Shown: positions 25,358-34,278, numbered from the stretch's first letter. The stretch is 40,301 bases of DNA from an uncultured Pelagibacteraceae bacterium (GCA_902597425.1 CACJXT010000005.1:1-40301), one strand, 5' to 3'. Numbers and translations: made by a program. The notes: generated by a model from the sequence alone, not told the origin.

Positions 25358-26860
25358 TTGATTGTACACAAAGTAAGAGTTTATCCTTCTAAAATAAAAT
25401 TAGATAAAAAAAAACAACTCGCATGGAAAATTGCTGAAATTGCGAGTGATAATGCGAAATTAAATAATCATTCGATAGAAATGGCAATTAACAGGATCAT
25501 AGATAATGCCTCTGTTGCAATAGCTTCGTTAAATAGAAAACCAGTCATATCTTCTAGGGAAATGGCATTAAAACACCCAAGAAAAAATGGAGCTACTTTA
25601 TTTGGTGTTAACTCAAAATTAAAATTTGATTGTGAATGGGCAGCTTGGTCAAATGGTACAGCTGTAAGAGAGCTTGATTTTCATGACACTTTTTTAGCAG
25701 CAGATTATAGTCATCCTGGTGATAATATTCCTCCATTATTAGCTGTAGCAGAACAAAAAAAAAGAAGTGGTTTAGACTTATTAAGAGGCATAATTACAGC
25801 ATATGAAGTTCAAGTAAACTTAGTTAAAGGCATTTGTTTGCATAAACATAAAGTAGATCATATTGCACATTTAGGCCCCAGCGTTGCAGCTGGAATTGGT
25901 TCAATGTTAAAATTAAATTCAGAAACAATATACCAGTCTATACAGCAAGCATTACATACAACAATTTCAACTAGACAATCACGAAAAGGTGAAATTTCAA
26001 GTTGGAAAGCATTTGCACCTGCACATGCAGGAAAATTATCTATAGAGGCAGTTGACCGAACAATGAGGGGAGAAGGTGCACCAAGTCCTATTTATGAAGG
26101 TGAAGATAGTGTAATTGCAAGAATACTTGATGGCAAAAAGGCATTATATAAAATTCCTCTACCCAAAAAAAAAGAAGAAAAAAAAGCAATTTTAGAAACC
26201 TATACAAAAGAATATTCAGCTGAGTATCAAGCTCAAGCCTTGATTGATATTGCAATAAAATTAAATAAAAAAATTGAAAATTTAAATCAAATTAAAAAAA
26301 TAGATATTTATACAAGCCATCATACACACAACGTAATTGGAACAGGAGCAAATGATCCTCAAAAAATGGATTCTAATGCCAGTAGAGAAACTTTAGACCA
26401 CTCAATAATGTACATTTTTGCAGTTGCTCTTGAAGATGGAGATTGGCATCACATAAAATCTTACACTAAACAAAGAGCAAAAAAGAAAAGTACAATTAAA
26501 ATCTGGCATTCTATTAAAACGTATGAAGATAAAAAATGGACCAAAAAATATCATGATCCAAATCCAAAAAAGAAATGTTTTGGAGCAAAGGTCATAGTAT
26601 ATTTAAAAAATGGAAAAAAAATTGTAGAAAGTTTAAATAGAGCTGACGCTCATCCTTATGGTTTAAGACCTTTTAAAAGAAATAATTATATAAATAAATT
26701 TTTAAAGCTTACTAAAAACTTAATATCAAAAAAAGAAAGTGATAGATTTTTAAACAATATTAAAAAATTAAAAAAACTAAAAGCTGGCCAATTATACCTG
26801 CTAAATATAGAAGTAAAAAAATCAAATTTAAAAAGAAATAGAAATATGGGGATATTTTAA
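25358..26860 (+). CDS. prpD: 2-methylcitrate dehydratase
   Basis: The 500-residue PrpD/MmgE family protein dehydrates 2-methylcitrate in the methylcitrate cycle that converts propionyl-CoA to pyruvate and succinate. Recognisable segments are WSNGTAVRELDFHDTFLAADYSHPGDNIPPLL, HLGPSVAAGIGSMLKL and FAPAHAGKLSIEAVDRTMRGEG. The start is TTG, supported by an AGGAGA SD five bases upstream; there is no ATG nearby. It is TAATG-linked to prpB. Confidence 0.95.
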   Translation: MIVHKVRVYPSKIKLDKKKQLAWKIAEIASDNAKLNNHSIEMAINRIIDNASVAIASLNRKPVISSREMALKHPRKNGATLFGVNSKLKFDCEWAAWSNGTAVRELDFHDTFLAADYSHPGDNIPPLLAVAEQKKRSGLDLLRGIITAYEVQVNLVKGICLHKHKVDHIAHLGPSVAAGIGSMLKLNSETIYQSIQQALHTTISTRQSRKGEISSWKAFAPAHAGKLSIEAVDRTMRGEGAPSPIYEGEDSVIARILDGKKALYKIPLPKKKEEKKAILETYTKEYSAEYQAQALIDIAIKLNKKIENLNQIKKIDIYTSHHTHNVIGTGANDPQKMDSNASRETLDHSIMYIFAVALEDGDWHHIKSYTKQRAKKKSTIKIWHSIKTYEDKKWTKKYHDPNPKKKCFGAKVIVYLKNGKKIVESLNRADAHPYGLRPFKRNNYINKFLKLTKNLISKKESDRFLNNIKKLKKLKAGQLYLLNIEVKKSNLKRNRNMGIF

Positions 26861-27756
26861 TGCATTTTGTAAAAAAAAAACCAAAAGAAAAAAGATTAGA
26901 CTTTGTAAAAAAACTAAGAAAAAATAAAATATTAAGAGTTCCAGGTGCATACAACCCATTAACAGCTAAGCTTATTGAAGAAATAGGTTATGATGCTGTT
27001 TATGTTTCAGGTGGAGTTACATCTAATGATCTAGGTTATCCTGATATTGGTTTAACAACTCTTAATGATGTAAGTAACAGATCAAAACAAATAGCTAGGG
27101 TCACAAATCTACCTACTATTGTAGATATAGATACTGGATTTAATTCTTGTAAAAAAACAATAAAAACGTTTGAAAAAGTTGGTGTAACTGCAGTTCATAT
27201 AGAAGATCAAATAAGTCAAAAAAGATGCGGTCATTTAGAAAATAAAGAATTAATCAGCTTAAAAAAAATGGTAAAAAAAATAAAAGAATGCATCAAAGCA
27301 AGAAAAGATAAAAATTTTAAAATTATAGCTAGATCAGATGCAAGAAATGTTGAAGGATTAGAAAAAATGATTGAAAGATGTAAATCTTATATAGACGCAG
27401 GAGCTGAAATTATTTTTCCAGAAGCTTTGAAAGATGAAAAAGAATTCGAAATTGTTAGAAAAAAACTTAAATCTTATTTATTAGCCAATATGACAGAATT
27501 TGGTAAATCAAAACTTCTTAGCTTTAAAAAGTTAGAAAATCTTGGTTATAATATAGTAATATACCCAGTAACAACTCAAAGATTAGCAATGAAAAATGTT
27601 GAAGATGGTTTGCGTGCTATATTTCGGGATGGACATCAAAATAACATTATTGATAAAATGCAAACAAGAAAAAGATTGTATGATTTAGTTGATTATGAAA
27701 AATACAACGCTTTGGATAAAAAAATATACAATTTTAGTACTGATGGACACGAATAA
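26860..27756 (+). CDS. prpB: 2-methylisocitrate lyase
   Basis: The 298-residue isocitrate lyase-superfamily enzyme cleaves 2-methylisocitrate to pyruvate and succinate. The catalytic KRCGH loop is at residues 121-125 with Cys123. YVSGG is at 48-52, and Asp89/Asp91 in VDIDTGF match the magnesium ligands. VHIEDQ and RSDARNVEG complete the active site. An N-terminal lysine-rich stretch (residues 5-23) precedes the barrel. It is coupled by one-base overlaps to both prpD and prpC. Confidence 0.95.
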   Translation: MHFVKKKPKEKRLDFVKKLRKNKILRVPGAYNPLTAKLIEEIGYDAVYVSGGVTSNDLGYPDIGLTTLNDVSNRSKQIARVTNLPTIVDIDTGFNSCKKTIKTFEKVGVTAVHIEDQISQKRCGHLENKELISLKKMVKKIKECIKARKDKNFKIIARSDARNVEGLEKMIERCKSYIDAGAEIIFPEALKDEKEFEIVRKKLKSYLLANMTEFGKSKLLSFKKLENLGYNIVIYPVTTQRLAMKNVEDGLRAIFRDGHQNNIIDKMQTRKRLYDLVDYEKYNALDKKIYNFSTDGHE

Positions 27757-28880
27757 TGACTGAAGAAATAAAAAAAGGACTTTTAGGAATTGTTGTTGAC
27801 GAAACAACAATATCTCAAGTAATGCCTGACATTAATTCTCTCACTTACAGAGGTTATACAGTACAAGAACTTTGTGACAAATGTAGCTTTGAGGAAGTGG
27901 CATATTTAGTTATAAACGGAAAACTTCCTAACAAAAAACAATTAAAAAAATTTATTAAAGAAGAAAGATCAAATAGAAAACTTTCTAATCAAATATTAAA
28001 AGATATTCAAAAAATGCCAAAAAAAGCACATCCGATGGATGTTGTAAGAACTGCGGTGAGTTTAATGGCCTTAGAGGACAAAGATACAAAAGACAACTCT
28101 CCTGAAGCTAATATGAGAAAGGCTATGAGAATATTTTCAAAAACACCTGCTGCAGTAGCTGCTTTCTTTAGAGTAAGAAAGGGCAAAAAGATATTAGCTC
28201 CTAAGAAAAACTTATCCTTTTCAGAAAATTTTTTTCATATGTGTTTTGGGAAAGTACCAAATAAAGAAATAGTAAAAGCATTTGATGTTTCTTTGATTTT
28301 GTATGCTGAACATAGTTTTAATGTTTCAACATTCACTGCAAGAACAATCACAAGTAGCTTATCAGACATTCATGGGGCAATAACAGGTGCAATAGCTAGT
28401 TTAAAAGGACCATTGCATGGTGGAGCTAATGAAGAAGTTATGCGTATGATGAGTAAAATTAAAAAGCCTGAAAACGCTCTAAAATGGATCAATAATGCTC
28501 TTAATAAGAAAGATGTAGTAATGGGCTTTGGTCACAGAGTTTATAAAAAAGGAGACTCAAGAGTGCCAACTATGGAAAAGTATTTTAAAAAAGTTTCTAA
28601 AATAAAAAGCGATAAAAAATTTCATAAAATTTATGACATAGTTAAAAATGTAATGATTGAACGAAAGGGAATTCATCCAAATGTTGACTATCCAACAGGT
28701 CCAACTTATCATTTAATGGGATTTGATACTGATTTTTTTACACCAATCTTTGTTATTTCAAGAATTACTGGGTGGTCAGCCCACATTATGGAGCAACATA
28801 CTGCTAATAAATTAATTAGACCTCTTTCTAAATACAGCGGTGAAAAACATCGAAGAGTGATGCTTTTAAATCAAAGATAA
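27756..28880 (+). CDS. prpC: 2-methylcitrate synthase
   Basis: This 374-residue citrate synthase-family enzyme condenses propionyl-CoA and oxaloacetate. LLGIVVDETTISQV and LTYRGYTVQEL near the start are typical of PrpC/short citrate synthases. SLKGPLHGGANEEVM and GFGHRVYKKGDSRVP contain the catalytic histidines, and DYPTGPTYHLMGF carries the catalytic aspartate region. Context with prpD and prpB identifies it as the methylcitrate enzyme rather than the TCA citrate synthase. No PrpR-type regulator or PrpE is adjacent. Confidence 0.93.
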   Translation: MTEEIKKGLLGIVVDETTISQVMPDINSLTYRGYTVQELCDKCSFEEVAYLVINGKLPNKKQLKKFIKEERSNRKLSNQILKDIQKMPKKAHPMDVVRTAVSLMALEDKDTKDNSPEANMRKAMRIFSKTPAAVAAFFRVRKGKKILAPKKNLSFSENFFHMCFGKVPNKEIVKAFDVSLILYAEHSFNVSTFTARTITSSLSDIHGAITGAIASLKGPLHGGANEEVMRMMSKIKKPENALKWINNALNKKDVVMGFGHRVYKKGDSRVPTMEKYFKKVSKIKSDKKFHKIYDIVKNVMIERKGIHPNVDYPTGPTYHLMGFDTDFFTPIFVISRITGWSAHIMEQHTANKLIRPLSKYSGEKHRRVMLLNQR

Positions 28881-28881
28881 T

Positions 28882-28902
28882 TTAAATTTTTTGAAAATTT
28901 AA
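28882..28902. terminator. AT-only hairpin between convergent prpC and nrdB (weak terminator candidate)
   Basis: TTAAATTTT and AAAATTTAA form a perfect 9-pair stem with a TTG loop in the 18-base gap between two convergent genes, reaching into the nrdB stop codon. The symmetry could serve both directions, but all pairs are A-T and no clear separate U-tract follows, so stability would be low. It may be chance in this composition. Confidence 0.3.
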
Positions 28903-29912
28903 CTAAAAGCTTCCGCCCAAGTACCTTGAGTAGATGCTTTAGAATATTCTGTTGCTCTTCCTTCAAAGAAATTCATATGCTCAACAGCATTCAACATTGT
29001 ATCGAGCCAAGTTAAAGGGTTTTTTTCAACTTTGTAAATCGGTTCCAATCCTAATTGAATTAATCTTCTATTGCCTATCCATCGTATATAATCTTTTATT
29101 TCTTGTGCAGTTAAACCTTCTATTGGCCCCATACTAAATGCTAAATTTATAAAAGCATCTTCGTGATTTATAATGGTTCTGCAAGCTTCATAAATTTCTT
29201 TTTTTAATTGTGGTGTCCATATTTCTGGTTGTTCTTTTATGAAACTGTTAAAAAGTTTAATCATTGAATTACAATGCAATGTTTCATCTCTAACAGACCA
29301 TGTTACTATTTGGCCCATACCTTTCATTTTATTTTGTCTTGGAAAATTTAATAAAATTGCAAAACTTGCAAACAACTGAAGTCCTTCTGTGAATGCGCTA
29401 AAAACAGCTATAGTTTTTGCAATATCGTGATGGGATTTTACGTCAAAGCCTTGCATGTAATCATACTTGTCTTTCATTTCTTTATATTTTAGGAAAGCAG
29501 AATATTCTGTCTCCGGCATACCAATGGTATCTAATAAGTGTGAGTATGCTGCTATATGAACTGTTTCCATTGAAGCAAAAGCTGACATCATCATTAATAC
29601 TTCGGTTGGTTTAAAAACATTCATATAGTGTCTGATATAGCAATTACTTACTTCAACGTCAGCTTGCGTAAAAAATCTAAAAATTTGTGTTAATAGATTT
29701 TTTTCTTCTGGTTTAAGATTTTTTTGCCAATCTCTTACATCGTCTCCTAAAGGAACTTCTTCTGGCAACCAATGAATTCTTTGCTGTGTTAACCATGCAT
29801 CGTAACACCATGGATATCTAAAAGGTTTATAAACAGGATTTTCAACTAATAAGCCCATCTTTTTAGGTTTGTTTTTAATTATCTCAACTTTTTTTAAATT
29901 TTCTACTGACAT
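28899..29912 (-). CDS. nrdB: Class Ia ribonucleotide reductase, beta (radical) subunit
   Basis: This subunit holds the diiron-tyrosyl radical used to reduce ribonucleotides. Counting from the ATG at 29912, Asp85, Glu116 and His119 are iron ligands and Tyr123 is the radical tyrosine (ETVHIAAY). EGLQLFASFA and VRDETLHCNSM supply the remaining ligands. I prefer this ATG (10-base overlap with nrdA) over the GTG at 29921. No ATP-cone precedes the core. The C-terminus ends YSKASTQGTWAEAFS, the tail that docks on NrdA. Confidence 0.95.
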   Translation of the reverse strand: MSVENLKKVEIIKNKPKKMGLLVENPVYKPFRYPWCYDAWLTQQRIHWLPEEVPLGDDVRDWQKNLKPEEKNLLTQIFRFFTQADVEVSNCYIRHYMNVFKPTEVLMMMSAFASMETVHIAAYSHLLDTIGMPETEYSAFLKYKEMKDKYDYMQGFDVKSHHDIAKTIAVFSAFTEGLQLFASFAILLNFPRQNKMKGMGQIVTWSVRDETLHCNSMIKLFNSFIKEQPEIWTPQLKKEIYEACRTIINHEDAFINLAFSMGPIEGLTAQEIKDYIRWIGNRRLIQLGLEPIYKVEKNPLTWLDTMLNAVEHMNFFEGRATEYSKASTQGTWAEAFS

Positions 29913-31834
29913 GATAAACACTCTTCGTACTCTTGTTCTTCACTTTCTTTTTTTTTATAAACATTCATTTCTATATCTGTAGATGAGCCACTATTTATAT
30001 TTTCAGCCCTTTGGATAGATTTAGATCTACAATAATAAAGGCTTTTAAGTCCTTTTTTCCATGCCTGAAAATGAATATTATGAAGTTCTTTTTTATGAAC
30101 ATCAGCTGGTAAAAATATATTTATAGATTGGGCTTGAGATATATGAGCTGTTCTGTCAGCGCCTAGTTCTACAATCCATTTTTGGTCAAGCTCAAAGGCT
30201 GTTTTAAATACATCTTTTTCCTCTTGTGATAAAAAATCCAAATGCATTACTGAGCCTTGATTTGTTGTAATACTAGACCAAATTTCATCATTATTTTTAT
30301 TATATTTTTCTAAAATTTTTTCTAAATATTTGTTTTTAACATTAAACGATCCAGATAGAGTTTTGTGAGTATAACTATTGGCTGCTATGGGCTCAACACC
30401 TGGTGAAGTTCCACCACAAATTATTGATATTGAGGCAGTTGGAGCAATAGCTGTTTTATTAGAAAATCTTTCATTAATTCCATATTCTGCAGCATCTGGG
30501 CATGATCCTCTTTCTTCAGCAAGCTCTTTCGAAGATTCATCAACTTTTTTTTGAATATGTTTAAATATTTTTTTATTCCACACTTTGCTCATAGCAGATT
30601 CTAAAGGAATGTTTTTTTTCTGAAAAAATGAATGTAATCCCATTACGCCTAAACCAACACTTCTTTCTCTCATAGCAGAATAAGTAGCATCGTTAAATTG
30701 TTCTGGGGCATTCTCTATAAAATCATCTAAAACATTATCTAAAAATCTCATTATATCGCTAACAAAATTTTCATCGTCTTTCCATTCATCATATTTTTCA
30801 ATATTTAATGAAGATAAACAACATACTGCTGTACGATCTTTGCCATCTTTATCTATTCCTGTTGGGAGTGTTATTTCACTACAAAGGTTTGAAGTTTTGA
30901 CATCTAAACCTGCTAATTTATGATGTTGTGGTATTAACCTGTTAACAGTATCAATAAAAATTATATAAGGCTCACCAGTTTCTATTCTTGCGGTTAATAA
31001 TCTAATCCAAAGATTTCTTGCAGATATGGTTGATTGAACTATTCCATCTTTTGGACTTTTAAGAGCCCATTGATCATCCGTTTCTACTGCTCTCATGAAT
31101 GCATCTGATACCAACACGCCATGGTGTAAATTTAAAGCTTTTCTATTTGGATCTCCTCCAGTAGGTCTTCTCATTTCAATAAATTCTTCTATTTCAGGGT
31201 GATCAATAGGAAGATAACAGGCCGCTGATCCTCTTCTTAATGAACCTTGACTTATTGCCATTGTCAAAGAATCCATAACCTTAATAAAAGGAATAATTCC
31301 AGAAGTTTTTCCTACTCTCCCAATTTTTTCTCCAATTGATCTTAAATTTCCCCAGTAACTTCCAATTCCCCCTCCTCTAGCAGCAAGCCAAACATTTTCA
31401 CTCCATAAATCTAAAATTCCATCTAAACTATCTCCAGCTTCATTTAAAAAACAAGAAATTGGTAATCCTCTTTTTGTTCCTCCATTTGACAAAACTGGTG
31501 TTGCAGGCATAAACCAAAGATTGCTTATATAATTATAAATCCGTTGTGCATGTAAATTATTGTCTGCGTAGTAGCTTGATACTCTCGCAAATAAATCTTG
31601 GTATGATTCATTAGCTCCTAAATATCTATCGCTTAAAGTCGCTTTTCCAAAATCAGTTAAATTAGAATCTCTTGTTCTGTCAATCTTGATTGTTATTCCC
31701 TTTGAATTTTGAAATAATTCTGTCTGATCACTTAATGAAAATAAATCTGGTCTTTTTTCTTTTGTAACTTCAACACTATTTGAGTCATATTCAGAGACAG
31801 CTTTCCTGATTGCCTGAGATAAAATTTTGTTCAT
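29903..31834 (-). CDS. nrdA: Class I ribonucleotide reductase, alpha (catalytic) subunit, short form without ATP-cone
   Basis: At 643 residues the protein lacks the ~90-residue N-terminal ATP-cone of E. coli NrdA (761). The barrel begins with YNYISNLWFMPATPVLSNGG. It shows the redox cysteine in LPISCFLNE and its partner in TAVCCLSSLN, and the thiyl-radical cysteine with Asn and Glu in SNLCSEI. KSLYYCRSKS carries the radical-transfer tyrosines, and the C-terminal ECLSCQ provides the CxxC that is re-reduced by thioredoxin. Overlaps nrdB by 10 bases. NrdR-like and LexA-like sites lie upstream. Confidence 0.95.
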   Translation of the reverse strand: MNKILSQAIRKAVSEYDSNSVEVTKEKRPDLFSLSDQTELFQNSKGITIKIDRTRDSNLTDFGKATLSDRYLGANESYQDLFARVSSYYADNNLHAQRIYNYISNLWFMPATPVLSNGGTKRGLPISCFLNEAGDSLDGILDLWSENVWLAARGGGIGSYWGNLRSIGEKIGRVGKTSGIIPFIKVMDSLTMAISQGSLRRGSAACYLPIDHPEIEEFIEMRRPTGGDPNRKALNLHHGVLVSDAFMRAVETDDQWALKSPKDGIVQSTISARNLWIRLLTARIETGEPYIIFIDTVNRLIPQHHKLAGLDVKTSNLCSEITLPTGIDKDGKDRTAVCCLSSLNIEKYDEWKDDENFVSDIMRFLDNVLDDFIENAPEQFNDATYSAMRERSVGLGVMGLHSFFQKKNIPLESAMSKVWNKKIFKHIQKKVDESSKELAEERGSCPDAAEYGINERFSNKTAIAPTASISIICGGTSPGVEPIAANSYTHKTLSGSFNVKNKYLEKILEKYNKNNDEIWSSITTNQGSVMHLDFLSQEEKDVFKTAFELDQKWIVELGADRTAHISQAQSINIFLPADVHKKELHNIHFQAWKKGLKSLYYCRSKSIQRAENINSGSSTDIEMNVYKKKESEEQEYEECLSCQ

Positions 31835-31867
31835 TATTTAGTGTTATTTTACTTACTTAAAACAAAA

Positions 31868-31883
31868 CAACTATATGTTGTAT
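31868..31883. promoter_or_regulatory. NrdR-box-like site 1
   Basis: CAACTATATGTTGTAT keeps the core of the published NrdR box (approximately acaCwAtATaTwGtgt), with 12 of 16 positions agreeing including the outer C and G. ACAAC and GTTGT form an inverted repeat. It lies 33 bases before the nrdA start. NrdR is the ATP-cone repressor of RNR genes and usually binds two boxes together. Confidence 0.5.
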
Positions 31884-31898
31884 GTAACTAGCATTGAT

Positions 31899-31914
31899 AT
31901 ACTATATAAAATAT
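31899..31914. promoter_or_regulatory. NrdR-box-like site 2
   Basis: ATACTATATAAAATAT agrees with the NrdR box at 12 of 16 positions but lacks the G of the right half. It is exactly 31 bases from site 1, the three-helical-turn spacing typical of paired NrdR boxes. In AT-rich DNA the sequence alone would be weak; the spacing is what supports it. Confidence 0.42.
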
Positions 31915-31923
31915 AAATCAATA

Positions 31924-31938
31924 GAACATTTATAGAAC
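31924..31938 (-). promoter_or_regulatory. LexA-type SOS box (GTTC-N7-GTTC) upstream of nrdA
   Basis: On the nrdA strand the sequence is GTTCTATAAATGTTC, an exact match to the direct-repeat operator GTTC-N7-GTTC described for alphaproteobacterial LexA. It lies 90 bases before the nrdA start, beside the NrdR-like sites. It is part of a longer tandem repeat (ATAGAACAT twice, 11 bases apart). By simple composition, an exact match in this 152-base gap would occur by chance about 2 times in 1000. Confidence 0.5.
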
Positions 31939-31986
31939 ATAAATAAATATTTATCAACTAAAAAAATAAAATAAATGTAAGAAATA

Positions 31987-33447
31987 ATGAGTATGACAGA
32001 AGAAATAAAAATAGATCCTTATGGATTTAGAGAATACGACGCCAGATGGTTGTATGAAAAAGATATAAATTTATCAGGAATAAAAAACCTTGGAAAAGGA
32101 CTTGGTACACAAGTCATAAAACATACAAAAAAAAATAATCCAAGAATTGCAGTTGGACACGATTACAGATCTTATAGTGAAAAAATTAAAGGTGCTTTAA
32201 AAGAAGGACTAATTTCTACTGGATGTTATGTCGAAGATATAGGTTTATCACTTTCTCCTACAGTTTATTTTGCTCAATTTAATTTAAACACTGATGCAAT
32301 TGCAATGGTTACAGCTAGTCATAATGAAAATGGTTGGACCGGTGTAAAAATGGGAATTCAAAAAGGTTTAACTCACGCTCCCGAAGAAATGAATGAATTA
32401 AAAGATATTACTTTAAATAAAAAATTTAAAGAAGGTAAAGGTAGTGAAAAAAAAATAGATGAGTTTCAAAAAATTTATAAGAACGATCTAATTGAAAAAA
32501 ATAAAATAAATAAAAAAATTAAAGCAGTTGTTGCTTGTGGTAATGGAACAGCTGGAATATTTGCACCAGATATTTTAAGAGGTATTGGTTGTGATGTAAT
32601 AGAACTTGATTGTAACTTAGATTGGACTTTTCCTAAATATAATCCAAACCCGGAAGATTTGGAAATGCTTGATGCAATATCAAAAGCTGTTAAAGAAAAC
32701 AAGGCTGATATTGGTTTTGGTTTTGATGGAGATGGAGATCGTGTGGGTATAATTGATAACAAAGGAAATGAAATCTTTTCAGATAAGATAGGTTTATTAA
32801 TAGCACGAAACCTTTCTACAAAACACAAAGGATCTAAATTTATTGTAGACGTAAAATCAACTGGCCTCTACTCAAAAGATAAAATACTTTTAGAAAATAA
32901 ATGTGAAACTATTTATTGGAAAACAGGTCATTCACATATTAAAAGAAAAGTTAATGTAGAAAAAGCTTTAGCGGGATTTGAAAAAAGTGGCCACTTCTTT
33001 TTTAACCAACCAATAGGATATGGTTATGATGATGGAATTAACTCTGCTATCCAAATTTGTCACTTATTAGAAAATCAAAATAAAATGATGAGTGAAATAA
33101 TAAATGAATTGCCAAATACTTATCAAACACCAACAATGGCTCCTTTTTGCAAAGATGAAGAAAAATATGAAGTTGTTGAAGAATTAGTAAAACAAATTGA
33201 AAATTTTAAAAAAAACAAAAAACAAATTGATAATCAGGTAATAACAAATATACTTACTGTAAATGGCGTAAGATTTTCTTTTGAAGATGGTTCTTGGGGA
33301 TTAATTAGAGCATCATCTAACAAACCATCTTTGGTTGTCGTAACTGAAAGCCCTACCTCTGACGATAGAAAGAAAAAAATATTTAATTTTATAGATAGTT
33401 TGCTTAAAAAAACTGGAAAAATTGGTGAATATGATCAGAAAATTTAA
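31987..33447 (+). CDS. Phosphomannomutase/phosphoglucomutase
   Basis: The 486-residue alpha-D-phosphohexomutase interconverts hexose 1- and 6-phosphates for polysaccharide and nucleotide-sugar synthesis. The phosphoserine is Ser111 in VTASHNENGW. The metal loop is GFDGDGDRVGIID, the sugar-recognition loop is FEKSGHFFF (in place of the usual GEMSGH type), and the C-terminal phosphate loop is IRASSNKPSLVV. Overall it resembles AlgC/ManB-type enzymes; PMM and PGM specificity cannot be separated by eye. Its last bases overlap the stop codon of the convergent TauE gene. Confidence 0.9.
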   Translation: MSMTEEIKIDPYGFREYDARWLYEKDINLSGIKNLGKGLGTQVIKHTKKNNPRIAVGHDYRSYSEKIKGALKEGLISTGCYVEDIGLSLSPTVYFAQFNLNTDAIAMVTASHNENGWTGVKMGIQKGLTHAPEEMNELKDITLNKKFKEGKGSEKKIDEFQKIYKNDLIEKNKINKKIKAVVACGNGTAGIFAPDILRGIGCDVIELDCNLDWTFPKYNPNPEDLEMLDAISKAVKENKADIGFGFDGDGDRVGIIDNKGNEIFSDKIGLLIARNLSTKHKGSKFIVDVKSTGLYSKDKILLENKCETIYWKTGHSHIKRKVNVEKALAGFEKSGHFFFNQPIGYGYDDGINSAIQICHLLENQNKMMSEIINELPNTYQTPTMAPFCKDEEKYEVVEELVKQIENFKKNKKQIDNQVITNILTVNGVRFSFEDGSWGLIRASSNKPSLVVVTESPTSDDRKKKIFNFIDSLLKKTGKIGEYDQKI

Positions 33448-34277
33448 AAAGAAAAATATTCGTAAAATAATTTACAAGATATAATTAAAAGATAAACACC
33501 AAATAACTTTCCAATTAGTCTTTTATCAAATTTATGAACTGTTTTAGCTCCAATCTTAGCCATAAACATTGTAATTGGTACAAAAATTAAAAATGTTGGT
33601 ATATTTATAAATCCTAAACTAAAAGGAACGTTGATATTAAGATAACTTCCTGAGCTTGCAAAGCCTATTGCCCCGATTAAAGCAATTATAAACCCAACTG
33701 CTGCTGAACAACCAATAGCAACTTTAATTGGATATCCAAACATTTTTAACACTGGTGTATTAATTACACCTCCTGCAATACCCATAGGAGCTGATAAAAA
33801 GCCTGATAAAAAACCACAAATAACTCTATAAATTAAATTTATTTTCCTAGGTTTAGGATCAATTTCTTCTTTGGTTGTCAAAAAATAGATAGAAAAAAGC
33901 ATCGTCATAATTGAAAAAAATAAAACTAAACTGGAAGTATTTAAACTAACAGCAAATACAGTTCCAAACACAACTCCAATTGCAACAAATACACCAAAAG
34001 TTTTAACAATATTAAAATCAACAGCTTTAAATTTCATGTGTGTCATTGTTGATATTATCGATGTAGGAATTATAATTGAAAAAGAAGTTCCTAATGCTAG
34101 ATGCATAACAAAAGTTTGTTCTATGCCAGCAAAGCTAAATAAGTAAAAAAGAATAGGAACCATTATTAAACCGCCACCTATTCCAAAAAAACCAGCCATA
34201 AATCCAGTAACGACCGCTGATGCAGTCATTACAGTAAAAATAAATATTATTTGATTTTGATCTAGGTTTTCTAACAA
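33444..34277 (-). CDS. TauE/SafE family membrane transporter (anion/sulfonate-type exporter)
   Basis: This 277-residue inner-membrane protein has about eight hydrophobic helices. The family repeats FMAGFFGIGGGLIMVPILFYL near the N-terminus and FLSAPMGIAGGVINTPVLKMFG in the second half show the characteristic internal duplication. Relatives move sulfite, sulfoacetate, sulfonates or other small anions. No adjacent sulfur gene indicates the substrate. It follows dusA by one base on the same strand. Confidence 0.88.
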   Translation of the reverse strand: MLENLDQNQIIFIFTVMTASAVVTGFMAGFFGIGGGLIMVPILFYLFSFAGIEQTFVMHLALGTSFSIIIPTSIISTMTHMKFKAVDFNIVKTFGVFVAIGVVFGTVFAVSLNTSSLVLFFSIMTMLFSIYFLTTKEEIDPKPRKINLIYRVICGFLSGFLSAPMGIAGGVINTPVLKMFGYPIKVAIGCSAAVGFIIALIGAIGFASSGSYLNINVPFSLGFINIPTFLIFVPITMFMAKIGAKTVHKFDKRLIGKLFGVYLLIISCKLFYEYFSF

Positions 34278-34278
34278 T

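Noticed and set aside
28882-28902. AT-only hairpin as a proven bidirectional terminator
   Set aside because: I list it as a weak candidate only. It has no G-C pairs, and such symmetry arises easily in this composition.
32475-32828. Minus-strand 117-codon frame inside the phosphohexomutase gene
   Set aside because: It lies entirely within the conserved catalytic region of the mutase, including the metal loop, and shows no domain of its own.
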